Positions 35,922 through 44,929 of a stretch of 64,000 nucleotides of DNA are shown in pieces. The number at the start of each line of letters is the position of its first letter. Positions within the stretch are counted from its first letter, which is position 1. A program made the translations under genes and the position numbers. This DNA comes from Bog-113 sp965226755 (GTDB lineage Bacteria; Acidobacteriota; Terriglobia; Bryobacterales; Bryobacteraceae). The DNA lies in the NCBI GenBank assembly GCA_965226755.1, contig CBDDDT010000003.1, positions 310,001-374,000 on the forward strand, written 5' to 3'. The notes under the pieces are model-generated. The model worked only from the letters and a program-made list of their open reading frames with translations. It did no database searches and was not told the origin of the DNA.

Positions 35922-37027
35922 CTTACGACGTCGCCATCGTCGGCGCCGGGATCGTGGGCGCGGCCTGCGCGTTCGCCTGTTCGCAGGCCGGGCTCAAGGT
36001 GACCGCGATCGAGCAGCAGTTCGCCGGAAGCGGCGCCACCGCCGCCGGCATGGGCCACATCGTCGTGATGGACGACAGCGAAGCGCAGTTCGCGCTGACG
36101 CGTTATTCCAGCGACCTATGGGCGCAGCTGGCGCCGGACATGCCGCGCGCCGCGGAGTATACAGCCTGCGGCACGCTCTGGGTGGCCGCGGACGAATCCG
36201 AGATGTGCGAAGTCCGCCGGAAGCACCGCTTTTACGCCGAGCGCGGCGTCGCCACGGAAGTGCTGGATGAAGCGCAGCTCCCGGAAGCAGAGCCGCAACT
36301 CCGCCGTGGTCTCGCGGGTGCGCTTCTCGTGCCAGGGGACAGCGTTCTCTATCCGCCTTGCGCGGCTCAACGTCTGTTGGATCTCGCGGGCGTCACCGTC
36401 CAAAGAGGCTGCGCGGGCTCGATCTCCGACGACGGCGTGCGGATGACGGATTCCTCGTTCGTCTCCGCCGGAATCTCCATCAACGCGGCGGGCGTTTATG
36501 CCCCGCGCTTGACTCCGGAAATTCCGATCCGCATTCAGCCCCGTAAGGGACATCTCTTCATCACGGACCGTTATCCGGGCTTTCTGCGGCATCAGCTGGT
36601 CGAACTCGGCTATTTGAAGAGCGCGCACACGCTCACCAGCGATTCAGTCGCCTTCAACGTTCAGCCGAGGCTCAGCGGACAACTCCTCATCGGCTCATCC
36701 CGTCAGTTCGGGGCCGACGACGCGGCGATGGATGGCGAGATCGCCAGCCGCATGCTCGCTCGCGCCGTCGAATATCTGCCCGCGCTGGCGCGCCTGTCGG
36801 TGATTCGCGGCTGGACCGGTCTGCGCGCGGCGACGCCCGACAAACTTCCCCTGATCGGTCTCTGCCCGGGCTATCGGAACGTGTACCTGGCCGCGGGGCA
36901 TGAAGGCCTGGGGATCACGACGTCGCTCGCGACGGGCCGCCTTCTGGCCGATCAGATTCTCGGAAAGGCGCCCGCCATTCCCGCCGGTCCTTACCTGCCC
37001 GGAAGAGTGCCGGCCGCACATGCCTGA
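35918..37027 (+). CDS. D-hydroxyproline dehydrogenase, DAAO-like FAD subunit
   Basis: The product has 369 residues with an FAD Rossmann motif at the start (VAIVGAGIVGAACAF) and the DAAO/GlyOX-type end (RGWTGLRAATPDKLPLIG, then AAGHEGLGITTS). It oxidises the amine carbon of cis-4-hydroxy-D-proline and passes electrons to partner subunits. In heteromeric enzymes of this type (HcnABC-like) the partners are a small 2Fe-2S protein and a second flavoprotein; both follow here directly. The start GTG 35918 overlaps the epimerase stop; the end overlaps the ferredoxin gene by 8 bases. Confidence 0.82.
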   Translation: MTYDVAIVGAGIVGAACAFACSQAGLKVTAIEQQFAGSGATAAGMGHIVVMDDSEAQFALTRYSSDLWAQLAPDMPRAAEYTACGTLWVAADESEMCEVRRKHRFYAERGVATEVLDEAQLPEAEPQLRRGLAGALLVPGDSVLYPPCAAQRLLDLAGVTVQRGCAGSISDDGVRMTDSSFVSAGISINAAGVYAPRLTPEIPIRIQPRKGHLFITDRYPGFLRHQLVELGYLKSAHTLTSDSVAFNVQPRLSGQLLIGSSRQFGADDAAMDGEIASRMLARAVEYLPALARLSVIRGWTGLRAATPDKLPLIGLCPGYRNVYLAAGHEGLGITTSLATGRLLADQILGKAPAIPAGPYLPGRVPAAHA

Positions 37028-37265
37028 GATCGTTATCAACGGCAAGCGCATCGTTGTCGCTCCGGCCGTCACTGTCGCCGCCGCGGTTCTTTCCTCCGGC
37101 GAGGCCGCCTTTCGCCTTTCGGTCCAAGGTGAGCCGCGCGGCCCGCTTTGCGGCATGGGCATCTGTTATGAATGCCGCGTCACCATTGATGGGGAACTGC
37201 ACGCGCGCAGCTGCCAGATCCTATGCCGCGACGGCATGGTCATCGAGACGGCATGCATATCGTAG
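37020..37265 (+). CDS. 2Fe-2S subunit of D-hydroxyproline dehydrogenase
   Basis: The product has 81 residues, HcnA-like. The plant-type ferredoxin cysteine pattern is visible in PLCGMGICYECRV, with a fourth Cys in RSCQILC. It shuttles electrons between the two flavin subunits. The gene overlaps both neighbours (8 and 13 bases), so the three subunits are made in fixed proportion. Confidence 0.82.
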   Translation: MPEIVINGKRIVVAPAVTVAAAVLSSGEAAFRLSVQGEPRGPLCGMGICYECRVTIDGELHARSCQILCRDGMVIETACIS

Positions 37266-38446
37266 TGGTCGGCGCGGGTCCGGCCGGGTTAGCCGCGGCA
37301 CTGTCGGCTGCAAGCACCGGCGCCCGCGTGACGGTGATCGATGACAACCCGGCCCCCGGCGGTCAGATCTGGCGGGGCGCATCCAACGTTTGGACCCGGC
37401 GCTTCAGCGCATCCGGCGCTTACGTGATCAATGGTGCAATGGTGATCTCTTTAAGGCGAGGGGAACTCATCCTCGAACGGGGCTCCACTGCTTACGCGGT
37501 TGCTTTCGACAAGCTGATTCTCGCGACCGGATCCCGCGAGTTGTTTCTGCCCTTTCCCGGCTGGACGCTGCCCGGCGTTGTGGGCGCGGGCGGCCTGCAG
37601 GCGCTCGTCAAGTCAGGGTTTTCGGTGAGGGGGAAGCGCGTGGCCGTCGCCGGAACAGGTCCGCTCCTGTTGGCGGCGGCTGCGCATTTGCGCAAGAAAG
37701 GCGCGCAACTTCTGGTCATCGCCGAGCAGGCGCCGTGGCCTAAACTCCTGCGCTTCGGGCTGACTCTTCCCCTGCGGAAGCAGATTGAGGCGGCAGCGCT
37801 CTGGAGTCCGCGCTATTTGCCGGGCACGTGGGTCACCTCGGCGCAGGGCGCCAATCATGTCCAGCAAGTCACCCTGTCAAACGGCCGGCGCACATGGACA
37901 TTGGATTGTGATTACCTCGCCACCGGTTACGGTCTCTGCCCGAACACGGAACTGGCGGCCTTGCTGAATTGCGCGCCGGGCGAAGTGGATGAACTGCAGC
38001 AGACATCAACGCCCGGCGTCTTTTGCGCCGGCGAGATCACCGGCATCGGCGGCGTGGATTTATCCCGGATCGAAGGGACCATCGCGGGGTTGGCCGCCGC
38101 CAGCCGCGCCGATGAAGCGCGGAAGTATTTCCCGGCCCGCCGGCGCTGGAGGGCTTTTGCCGGTCGGCTCGCCGCCGCCTTCGCGCTCCGGCCGGAGCTG
38201 AAGAATCTGGCGACTCCCGAAACGCTGGTATGCCGGTGTGAGGACGTTTCGCTGGAACGGCTTTCACGGCATAGCGGCTGGCGCGAAGCGAAGATCCACA
38301 CGCGCTGCGGCATGGGTCCGTGCCAGGGCCGCGTTTGCGGACCGGCGGTGCGGTTCCTGCTGGGATGGGAACCTGAATCCGTGCGGCCGCCCGTCTTCCC
38401 CGCCCGCGTCGCCAGCTTCATCATGGAAAATAGGAAAACACAATGA
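37253..38446 (+). CDS. D-hydroxyproline dehydrogenase, NAD(P)/FAD subunit with BFD-type 2Fe-2S domain
   Basis: The product has 397 residues (HcnB-like). Two dinucleotide folds are seen: HIVVVGAGPAGLAAA at the N-terminus and VAVAGTGPLLLAAA in the middle. The C-terminal 90 residues carry the bacterioferredoxin-associated motif CRCEDV plus CGMGPCQGRVCG, four cysteines for a second 2Fe-2S cluster. It is thought to accept electrons from the catalytic subunit. The gene completes the three-subunit enzyme and overlaps the deaminase gene (ATGA). Confidence 0.82.
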   Translation: MHIVVVGAGPAGLAAALSAASTGARVTVIDDNPAPGGQIWRGASNVWTRRFSASGAYVINGAMVISLRRGELILERGSTAYAVAFDKLILATGSRELFLPFPGWTLPGVVGAGGLQALVKSGFSVRGKRVAVAGTGPLLLAAAAHLRKKGAQLLVIAEQAPWPKLLRFGLTLPLRKQIEAAALWSPRYLPGTWVTSAQGANHVQQVTLSNGRRTWTLDCDYLATGYGLCPNTELAALLNCAPGEVDELQQTSTPGVFCAGEITGIGGVDLSRIEGTIAGLAAASRADEARKYFPARRRWRAFAGRLAAAFALRPELKNLATPETLVCRCEDVSLERLSRHSGWREAKIHTRCGMGPCQGRVCGPAVRFLLGWEPESVRPPVFPARVASFIMENRKTQ

Positions 38447-39336
38447 CGATGCGATGGAGCGGGGTCATGCCCGCGATTACAACGCCGTTCCTCGAGGATC
38501 TTCAGGTCGATCACGACTTTCTCTCGTTCCATAGCCGTTGGCTGATCGACCACGGATGCACGGGCCTGGTTCCGCTCGGCTCTCTGGGAGAAGGCGGCAC
38601 GCTCTCACTCGACGAAAAGGGACAGGTGCTCGCGACGGCCGTGCAAGCCGTGGGCGATCGCGTACCTGTGATCGCCGCCGTCTCCGCCGTAAGCACGCGC
38701 GACGCCATCGAGATCGCCCGCATGGCCGAGTCCCGCGGGTGCCGCGGTTTGATGGTGCTTCCGCCTTACGTTTACGCCGGCGACTGGGCGGAGATGAAAG
38801 CTCATGTCGCGGCCGTGATCGCCAGCACGCCGCTCCCCTGCATGCTTTACAACAACCCCGTCGCTTACAAGACCGACTTTCTTCCGGAGCACGTCCGCGA
38901 GCTTCTCGATGAGCATGAGAACCTGCAAGCCATCAAGGAATCCACTACGGATGTTCGCCGCGTTTCGGCTCTGCGTGCGCTGGTGGGGGATCGTTTGCAG
39001 ATCTGCGTCGGCGTCGATGACGCCATTGTCGAGGCGATCGGCGTCGGCGCCGCCGGATGGATCGCCGGTCTCGTCAACGCGTTCCCTCAAGAATCCGTCG
39101 ATCTTTTCAACGCCGCGATCAACGGCGATAAGGAACGCGCGTTCCGCCTCTATCGCTGGTTTCTCCCGCTGCTGCGCATGGATACCGTTCCGAAGTTCGT
39201 GCAGTTGATCAAACTGGTGCAGCAGGAAGTCGGGATGGGGAGCGAACGCGTGCGTCCGCCGCGTCTGCCTTTGACGGGCCCGGAGCGCGAAGCCGCGCTC
39301 GCCATCTTGCAGACTGCCCGCAACTCGCCGGCATGA
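38443..39336 (+). CDS. DapA-family deaminase, probably Delta1-pyrroline-4-hydroxy-2-carboxylate deaminase
   Basis: The product has 297 residues of the class I aldolase DHDPS/NAL family. The Schiff-base lysine is in QAIKEST, the tyrosine in LYNNP, and the GSLGEGG loop sits where DapA has the GTTGE motif. Next to epimerase and dehydrogenase this branch removes the ring nitrogen to give alpha-ketoglutarate semialdehyde. Plain dihydrodipicolinate synthase is unlikely because the neighbours are catabolic. Overlaps of 4 bases on both sides show strong coupling. Confidence 0.8.
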   Translation: MTMRWSGVMPAITTPFLEDLQVDHDFLSFHSRWLIDHGCTGLVPLGSLGEGGTLSLDEKGQVLATAVQAVGDRVPVIAAVSAVSTRDAIEIARMAESRGCRGLMVLPPYVYAGDWAEMKAHVAAVIASTPLPCMLYNNPVAYKTDFLPEHVRELLDEHENLQAIKESTTDVRRVSALRALVGDRLQICVGVDDAIVEAIGVGAAGWIAGLVNAFPQESVDLFNAAINGDKERAFRLYRWFLPLLRMDTVPKFVQLIKLVQQEVGMGSERVRPPRLPLTGPEREAALAILQTARNSPA

Positions 39337-40787
39337 CCGCGCTGCACAGTTTCATCGATGGCCGTTTCGTCGCTGGCCCGCGAACGTTCGACGATGTGAA
39401 TCCCGCGGACGGCACGCGGATCGCGCTGGTGAGCGAGGCCGATCAGGACATGGTGGATCGCGCCGTCGAAGCCGCCCGCCGGTCCCTCGCGGGCGAATGG
39501 GCTCGCGCCGGCGTGCGGGAACGCGCTTCCCTGCTCTGCCGCATCGCGGACGCGATCGATGCGCGCTTCGACGATTTCGTCGCCGCCGAGGTTGCCGATA
39601 CGGGCAAACCCATCGCACTCGCGTCTCGGCTGGACGTGCCCCGTGGCGCGGCCAATTTTCGCGCCTTCGCCGACCTCATCCAGGCCATCGGCGTGGAGTC
39701 CTTTCAAACCGAAACCGCCGACGGGCAGGGTGCGCTGAATTACGCCTTGCGCAGGCCCGTGGGCGTCGTCGGAATCATCACGCCGTGGAACTTGCCGCTG
39801 CTGCTGCTCACCTGGAAGGTTGCTCCGGCGCTCGCCTGCGGCAATGCCGTGGTTGTTAAACCATCGGAAGAGACGCCGGCCACCGCGACGCTGTTGGCGG
39901 AAGTGATCGCCGCGGTTGGCGCGCCCGCTGGCGTCTTCAACGTGGTTCACGGGTTCGGACCGAAATCGGCCGGCGAGTTCCTTTCCGTTCACCCCGGCAT
40001 CGACGCCATTACGTTCACCGGCGAATCGCGAACGGGCGCGGCGATCATGGCCGCGGCGGCGCCGTCGGTCAAGCCTGTGTCCTTCGAACTGGGCGGAAAA
40101 AACGCGGCCATCGTCTTCGCCGATTGCGATTGGGAAGAGACGCTGGCGGGCGTCAGCGACGCCATCTTCCTGAACACCGGTCAGGTCTGCCTCTGCGCGG
40201 AACGGGTCTACGTGGAGCGCCCGATCTTCGATCGCTTCGCCCAGGCGCTGAAGCGCAAAGCGGAAATGTTGAATCCCGGCTGGCCCGCTGACCCCGCGAC
40301 GACCATGGGACCGCTGATCTCGAAGCAGCACCGCGATAAGGTTCTTTCCTATTACGACCTGGCCCGGGAAGAAGGCGCCGCTGTCATCACCGGCGGCGGT
40401 GCTCGGCATTTCGGCGATGCGCGGGACAACGGATGCTATGTCGAGCCCACCATCCTCACCGGACTACCGGAATCGGCGCGCTGCGTTCAGGAGGAAATCT
40501 TCGGGCCGGTGTGTCACCTTGCGCCGTTTGACTCCGAAGACGAAGCCGTCGCCCTGGCCAACGACACCGCCTACGGGCTCGCCGCCTCTGTCTGGACCTC
40601 CAACCTGAAGCGCGGCCATCGCGTCGCCCGCGGGATGCACGTCGGCATCACCTGGGTAAACTGCTGGTTCCTTCGGGATCTGCGCACCCCGTTCGGCGGC
40701 GCGGGACTTTCCGGCGTCGGCCGCGAAGGCGGCGTGCACTCGCTAAACTTTTACTCGGAGCTCAACAACATCTGCGTCAAACTCTGA
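39333..40787 (+). CDS. amnC: 2-Aminomuconate/2-hydroxymuconate semialdehyde dehydrogenase
   Basis: The product has 484 residues with the ALDH catalytic pair: Glu in FELGGKN and Cys in NTGQVCLCAERV. The end WFLRDLRTPFGGAG... with FYSELNNICVKL is characteristic of the hydroxymuconic/aminomuconic semialdehyde branch (DmpC/AmnC) rather than alpha-ketoglutarate semialdehyde dehydrogenases. In the kynurenine route it oxidises the ACMSD product to 2-aminomuconate. It joins the hydroxyproline block (4-base overlap with the deaminase) to the tryptophan block. It may also accept alpha-ketoglutarate semialdehyde, as no other ALDH is near; that is a guess. Confidence 0.85.
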   Translation: MTALHSFIDGRFVAGPRTFDDVNPADGTRIALVSEADQDMVDRAVEAARRSLAGEWARAGVRERASLLCRIADAIDARFDDFVAAEVADTGKPIALASRLDVPRGAANFRAFADLIQAIGVESFQTETADGQGALNYALRRPVGVVGIITPWNLPLLLLTWKVAPALACGNAVVVKPSEETPATATLLAEVIAAVGAPAGVFNVVHGFGPKSAGEFLSVHPGIDAITFTGESRTGAAIMAAAAPSVKPVSFELGGKNAAIVFADCDWEETLAGVSDAIFLNTGQVCLCAERVYVERPIFDRFAQALKRKAEMLNPGWPADPATTMGPLISKQHRDKVLSYYDLAREEGAAVITGGGARHFGDARDNGCYVEPTILTGLPESARCVQEEIFGPVCHLAPFDSEDEAVALANDTAYGLAASVWTSNLKRGHRVARGMHVGITWVNCWFLRDLRTPFGGAGLSGVGREGGVHSLNFYSELNNICVKL

Positions 40788-40792
40788 TCGCC

Positions 40793-41176
40793 ATGGAAAG
40801 CAGACTGGTCGAAGGCAAAGCCCAACCCCGCGGCAGGTTCCCGCACATCAAGCGCGCGGGCGATTTCCTCTTCATTTCGGGAACCAGCTCGCGCCGTCCG
40901 GATGGCGCCATCGGCGGTATCGGGATTCGCGCTCAGACGCGCGAAGTGATCGGAAACATCCGTGACATACTCACCAGCATGGATGCGCGGCTGGATGACC
41001 TGGTCGAGATCTGCGCCTACCTGATCGATATGGATGACTTCGCCGCTTACAACGAAGTGTACGGGGAGTTCTTTGACTACAGCGGGCCGGTGCGCACCAC
41101 GGTCGCCGTGCATCAGCTGCCGCATCCGGAACTGCTCATTGAAATGAAAGCCGTGGCCTACAAGCCGCTGCCGTAA
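40793..41176 (+). CDS. amnD: RidA-family 2-aminomuconate deaminase
   Basis: The product has 127 residues with the RidA fold signature (FLFISGTSSRRPDG; EICAYLIDMDDFAAYNEVY). A subset of RidA proteins found with 3-hydroxyanthranilate dioxygenase and ACMSD are 2-aminomuconate deaminases, which release ammonia to give 4-oxalocrotonate. It lies directly between amnC and the dioxygenase gene, as in nba/amn clusters. A general imine deaminase is the alternative. Confidence 0.78.
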   Translation: MESRLVEGKAQPRGRFPHIKRAGDFLFISGTSSRRPDGAIGGIGIRAQTREVIGNIRDILTSMDARLDDLVEICAYLIDMDDFAAYNEVYGEFFDYSGPVRTTVAVHQLPHPELLIEMKAVAYKPLP

Positions 41177-41183
41177 GGACTCT

Positions 41184-41717
41184 ATGCCATCAAAAACCAG
41201 TCTCAAAGCATTCAACTTCCACTCCTGGATCGAAGAGAACAAAGACAAACTCAAGCCGCCGGTCGGCAACGCCCAGGTCTGGGAAGACGGCGAGTTGATG
41301 ATCACGGTGGTGGGCGGTCCGAATCAGCGGCGGGATTACCACGATGACCCCACCGAGGAGTTCTTCTATCAGATCAAAGGCGATATCTTCCTCCGGCTGA
41401 TCGAAGAGCCCGGCAAGCCGCCGCTCGAAGTTCCCATCCGCGAAGGCGAGGTCTTTCTGCTGCCGAAACATGTGCGCCACTCGCCGCAGCGGCTGAACGC
41501 GGGAACCGTCGGTTTGGTGGTGGAGATGCCGCGCCCGGAAGGAGCGCTGGACGGCTTTGAATGGTATTGCCTGAACTGCCATCATCTGGTTCACCGGGCC
41601 GAAGTGCGGCTCAAGAGTCTGGTGCGCGATCTGCCGCCGATCTTCGAACAGTTCTATGGGAACGAAGAGCTTCGCAAGTGTCCGAACTGCGGCATGGTTC
41701 ACCCCGGCAAAGCGTGA
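41184..41717 (+). CDS. haaO: 3-Hydroxyanthranilate 3,4-dioxygenase
   Basis: This non-haem iron enzyme opens the ring of 3-hydroxyanthranilate to 2-amino-3-carboxymuconate semialdehyde. The 177-residue cupin has the ligand motif DYHDDPTEEFFYQ and HVRHSPQR. At the C-terminus it has the rubredoxin-like cysteines (CLNC and CPNC) typical of the bacterial enzymes. AAGGA precedes the ATG by 5 bases, and the ACMSD-TDO gene begins 2 bases after its stop. Confidence 0.92.
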   Translation: MPSKTSLKAFNFHSWIEENKDKLKPPVGNAQVWEDGELMITVVGGPNQRRDYHDDPTEEFFYQIKGDIFLRLIEEPGKPPLEVPIREGEVFLLPKHVRHSPQRLNAGTVGLVVEMPRPEGALDGFEWYCLNCHHLVHRAEVRLKSLVRDLPPIFEQFYGNEELRKCPNCGMVHPGKA

Positions 41718-41719
41718 GC

Positions 41720-43552
41720 ATGCCGGTTATCGATATCCATAGTCACTTCTTCCCGGAGACCTGGCCGGATCTGGCGGAGCTTTTCGGCACGCCCGGGTGG
41801 CCTTCCATCCGGCACACGGCGCCGGGCAAAGCGGACATTCTTGTCGGCGATCGCGAGTTCCGGAAGATCTACTCCGCCTGCTGGGATCCGGAGGTTCGTC
41901 TGGCGGAGATGGATCGCGACGGAATCGATACCCAGGTTATCTGCGCGACGCCGGTTCTTTTCGGCTACCATCGTCCGGCGGAACACGCGCTCTCTTGCGC
42001 GCAGTTGTTCAACGACGCCGCGCTGGAACTCTGCGCGCGCGGCAAGGGCCGATTGCTCGCGCTGTGCCAGGTTCCTCTGCAAGACACCGACGCCGCGTGC
42101 CGGGAGCTTTCGCGCGCCATGCGGGCGGGCCACCTTGGCGTGCAGATCGGGAATCACGTCGGATTACGCAATCTGGATGACGAGGGAATCATCGCTTTCC
42201 TGCAGCACTGCGCCGCGGAGGGCGCGGCCGTTCTGGTGCATCCCTGGGACATGATGGCGGCCGAGCGGATGCCGCGCTACATGATGCCGTGGACCGTCGG
42301 CATGCCGGCCGAAACACAACTCTCGATCGCCTCCATGATCCTCGGCGGGGCGTTCGATCGGCTGCCCCGCACGCTCCGGATCTGTTTCGCGCACGGCGGC
42401 GGGAGCTTCCCTTACCTGCTCGGGCGAATGGAGAATGCATGGCTTCATCACGAGGGCGCCCGGGGCGTTTCGGAACATCCTCCGAGTTATTACCTGGACC
42501 GGTTCTCCGTGGATTCCGCGGTCTTCGATCAGCGCGCCTTGCAGCTGTTGGTGGAGACCATGGGCGCGGAACGCGTGATGCTGGGTTCGGATTATCCGTT
42601 CCCGCTCGGAGAGCAACGCGTGGGCTCGCTGGTCCGCGGCAGCAAACTGAGCGCGGAGGGGAAAGCCCAGATACTGGGAAACAACGCCGGCGCGTTTCTA
42701 CAGTTGCCGGAAACGGCCGTGACGGCCGCCAATAACGGACCTTTCCAGCTCACTTACAGTTCGTATCTGCATGTTCCGGAGCTGCTGCGCTTGCAGCATC
42801 CGCAGTCCGCTCCGCCGCACCATGACGAACTTCTGTTCATCATCATTCACCAGACCTACGAGCTTTGGTTCAAGCAGATCCTGCATGAGCTCGACGCGGT
42901 TGTCAAGAATCTGCGCGCGGCGAGCGAACACCCGGCATCGCAGGACAGCGTTTACGAAGCGGCGCGCTTGCTCCGGCGCTGCACGGAGATCATGCGCGTG
43001 CTGGTGGAGCAGTTCACCATTCTGGAGACCATGCTGCCCACGCACTTTCTGGCGTTTCGGGGCAAGCTGCGTCCCGCGAGCGGCTTTCAATCCGAGCAGT
43101 TCCGCGAGCTGGAATTCCTGTGCGGCCTGAAGGATGAGAAGATGCTGCGGTCGCATGAGCCCACGCCGGAGGCTCACGCGTCTTTGCAGCGCCGTTTGCG
43201 AGAGCCGTCGCTGCACGATGTCCTCTTCCAGGCGCTCCATGCTCTGGGCAAGATGAAGGCGCTTCCGAAAGACGCAGGCGAGCGCGCGCGGTTCGAGGCC
43301 CGCGCGCAGGCGATCCGTTCGCTCTATGACGATGAGCGCAACCACCGCGACTGGATCGATGTCTGCGAGCGCCTGACCGAATTCGACGAGCTCGCCGTGA
43401 GCTGGCGTCTGCGGCACATCCAGATGATTGAACGAACCATCGGCATGCGGATCGGGACCGGCGGAAGCGCGGGCGCATCGTACCTCAAGCTCACGCTGGA
43501 TAAGAAGTTCTTCCCGGAGCTTTGGGAAGCGCGCCAAATGCTGGCGGAATGA
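41720..43552 (+). CDS. Fusion of aminocarboxymuconate-semialdehyde decarboxylase (ACMSD) and tryptophan 2,3-dioxygenase (TDO)
   Basis: One uninterrupted 610-codon frame. Residues 1 to about 332 are the amidohydrolase ACMSD: HSH metal ligands near residue 7-9, LVHPWD, CFAHGGG and GSDYPF. From about residue 340 the frame continues as TDO: LTYSSYLHVPELLRLQ, HQTYELWFKQILHELD, the haem-ligand region SWRLRHIQMIERTIG and GTGGSAG, ending FPELWEARQ. TDO does the first step of tryptophan breakdown and ACMSD a later one, so this is not a sequential pair. An in-frame GTG at 42719 could start TDO separately, but no stop lies between the parts. Fusion by loss of an overlapping stop is likely. Confidence 0.88.
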   Translation: MPVIDIHSHFFPETWPDLAELFGTPGWPSIRHTAPGKADILVGDREFRKIYSACWDPEVRLAEMDRDGIDTQVICATPVLFGYHRPAEHALSCAQLFNDAALELCARGKGRLLALCQVPLQDTDAACRELSRAMRAGHLGVQIGNHVGLRNLDDEGIIAFLQHCAAEGAAVLVHPWDMMAAERMPRYMMPWTVGMPAETQLSIASMILGGAFDRLPRTLRICFAHGGGSFPYLLGRMENAWLHHEGARGVSEHPPSYYLDRFSVDSAVFDQRALQLLVETMGAERVMLGSDYPFPLGEQRVGSLVRGSKLSAEGKAQILGNNAGAFLQLPETAVTAANNGPFQLTYSSYLHVPELLRLQHPQSAPPHHDELLFIIIHQTYELWFKQILHELDAVVKNLRAASEHPASQDSVYEAARLLRRCTEIMRVLVEQFTILETMLPTHFLAFRGKLRPASGFQSEQFRELEFLCGLKDEKMLRSHEPTPEAHASLQRRLREPSLHDVLFQALHALGKMKALPKDAGERARFEARAQAIRSLYDDERNHRDWIDVCERLTEFDELAVSWRLRHIQMIERTIGMRIGTGGSAGASYLKLTLDKKFFPELWEARQMLAE

Positions 43553-43565
43553 TGCTGGCGGAATG
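43538..43565 (+). repeat. 14-bp tandem duplication at the TDO stop / KMO start
   Basis: ATGCTGGCGGAATG occurs twice in a row, at 43538-43551 and 43552-43565. The first copy carries the TDO stop, the second the kynurenine monooxygenase ATG. Removing one copy would restore the 4-base ATGA overlap used elsewhere in this operon. Confidence 0.85.
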
Positions 43566-44924
43566 AAGACCGGTTCGGAACCAATCACTCTGGTGGGCGC
43601 GGGTCTCGCGGGTCCGCTGCTGGCGCTTTCGCTGGTGGATCGCGGCTTTCAGGTCGAGATCTACGAACGCCGTTCGGATATGCGAATCGCCCAGGTGAAC
43701 GAGGGCCGCTCCATCAACCTGGCGCTTTCCACGCGCGGCATCCACGCGCTCCAGCAAGCCCGCGTCTGGGATTCCCTGCAAAACCTGATCATCCCCATGC
43801 GCGGCCGCCTGATGCATGCGGTTTCGGGCGAGCTGACCTTTCAGCCCTATGGCAAAGATGAAACCGAAGTCATCTACTCGATTTCGCGGGCGGCGCTGAA
43901 CATCGCGCTGCTGAACGCCGCCGAGGAGCGGGGAATCCGCATCCACTTCAATCAGCGCTGCACGGACTTCGACGAAAGAACGGGCGCGGTTCACTTTCGC
44001 GACCGGCGAACCGGAGACGAGGAAACGCTGACCGCGAGCGCTCTGATCGCCTCTGACGGCGCGAACTCAGCGATCCGCGCGGAGCTGATGAAGGGCCCAC
44101 GGTTCAACTTCTCGCAACAGTACCTCGACTACGGATATAAGGAGCTGACGATTCCAGCCCGCGGACCGGGCCGCCACGCCATCGAGACGCACGCGCTGCA
44201 CATCTGGCCGCGCGGAGCTTTCATGCTGATCGCGCTGCCCAACGTCGACGGAACATTTGCCTGCATCCTGTTCCTGCCGTTTGAAGGAGACGACAGCTTC
44301 GCCTCGCTGCGCATGGACGCGCATGTCCAGGCGTTTTTTGAACAGCACTTCCCGGACATCGTTGCCTCGATGCCCGAACTTGCGGAGAACTACTTCGCGA
44401 ATCCGGCCGGATCGATGGTGACCATCCGCTGTTCGCCCTGGCACGCGGGCGGAAAGGCGCTACTGCTCGGCGACGCGGCGCATGCCATCGTTCCCTTCTT
44501 CGGGCAGGGTTTGAACTGCGCGTTCGAAGACTGCACCATCCTGCTGGAGCACCTGGATCGCTACGGGCCGGAATGGCCGAAGGTGTTCGCGTCCTTTGCC
44601 GAGTCGCGCAAGCCGGATGCCGATGCGATCGCGGACCTGGCGCTCGGCAACTTCGTCGAGATGCGCGATCATGTCGGCGATCCTCACTTTCTCTTTCGCA
44701 AGAAGGTCGAACTGGCGCTCGAAGCGAAATACCCCGGCCGGTTCGTCCCCCGCTATTCCATGGTGACCTTCCACCGCATTCCTTATTCAGTGGCGCACGC
44801 GCGCGGCGCGATTCAGGATCGTTTGCTGGACGAGCTTTGCGCCGGCATCGACCGCGTAGAAGACTTGGACTGGACGCTCGCCGGCGACCGGATCCAGCAG
44901 GATCTCGCGCCTATCCGCCTGTAA
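43563..44924 (+). CDS. kmo: Kynurenine 3-monooxygenase
   Basis: The product has 453 residues, an FAD aromatic hydroxylase making 3-hydroxykynurenine with NADPH. The FAD GxGxxG region (LVGAGLAGPLLALSL), the DG motif (LIASDGANSAIR) and the second FAD motif (LLGDAAHAIVPFFGQGLN) are all present. YERRSDMR and RSINLALS are the KMO-specific segments. The C-terminal part is of bacterial type. The start at 43563 lies in a duplicated 14-mer 10 bases after the previous stop. Confidence 0.93.
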   Translation: MKTGSEPITLVGAGLAGPLLALSLVDRGFQVEIYERRSDMRIAQVNEGRSINLALSTRGIHALQQARVWDSLQNLIIPMRGRLMHAVSGELTFQPYGKDETEVIYSISRAALNIALLNAAEERGIRIHFNQRCTDFDERTGAVHFRDRRTGDEETLTASALIASDGANSAIRAELMKGPRFNFSQQYLDYGYKELTIPARGPGRHAIETHALHIWPRGAFMLIALPNVDGTFACILFLPFEGDDSFASLRMDAHVQAFFEQHFPDIVASMPELAENYFANPAGSMVTIRCSPWHAGGKALLLGDAAHAIVPFFGQGLNCAFEDCTILLEHLDRYGPEWPKVFASFAESRKPDADAIADLALGNFVEMRDHVGDPHFLFRKKVELALEAKYPGRFVPRYSMVTFHRIPYSVAHARGAIQDRLLDELCAGIDRVEDLDWTLAGDRIQQDLAPIRL

Positions 44925-44929
44925 TCGCC

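Noticed and set aside
39150..40409. 419-codon minus-strand frame opposite the aldehyde dehydrogenase
   Set aside because: Antisense shadow caused by codon bias; ALDH catalytic residues are on the other strand.
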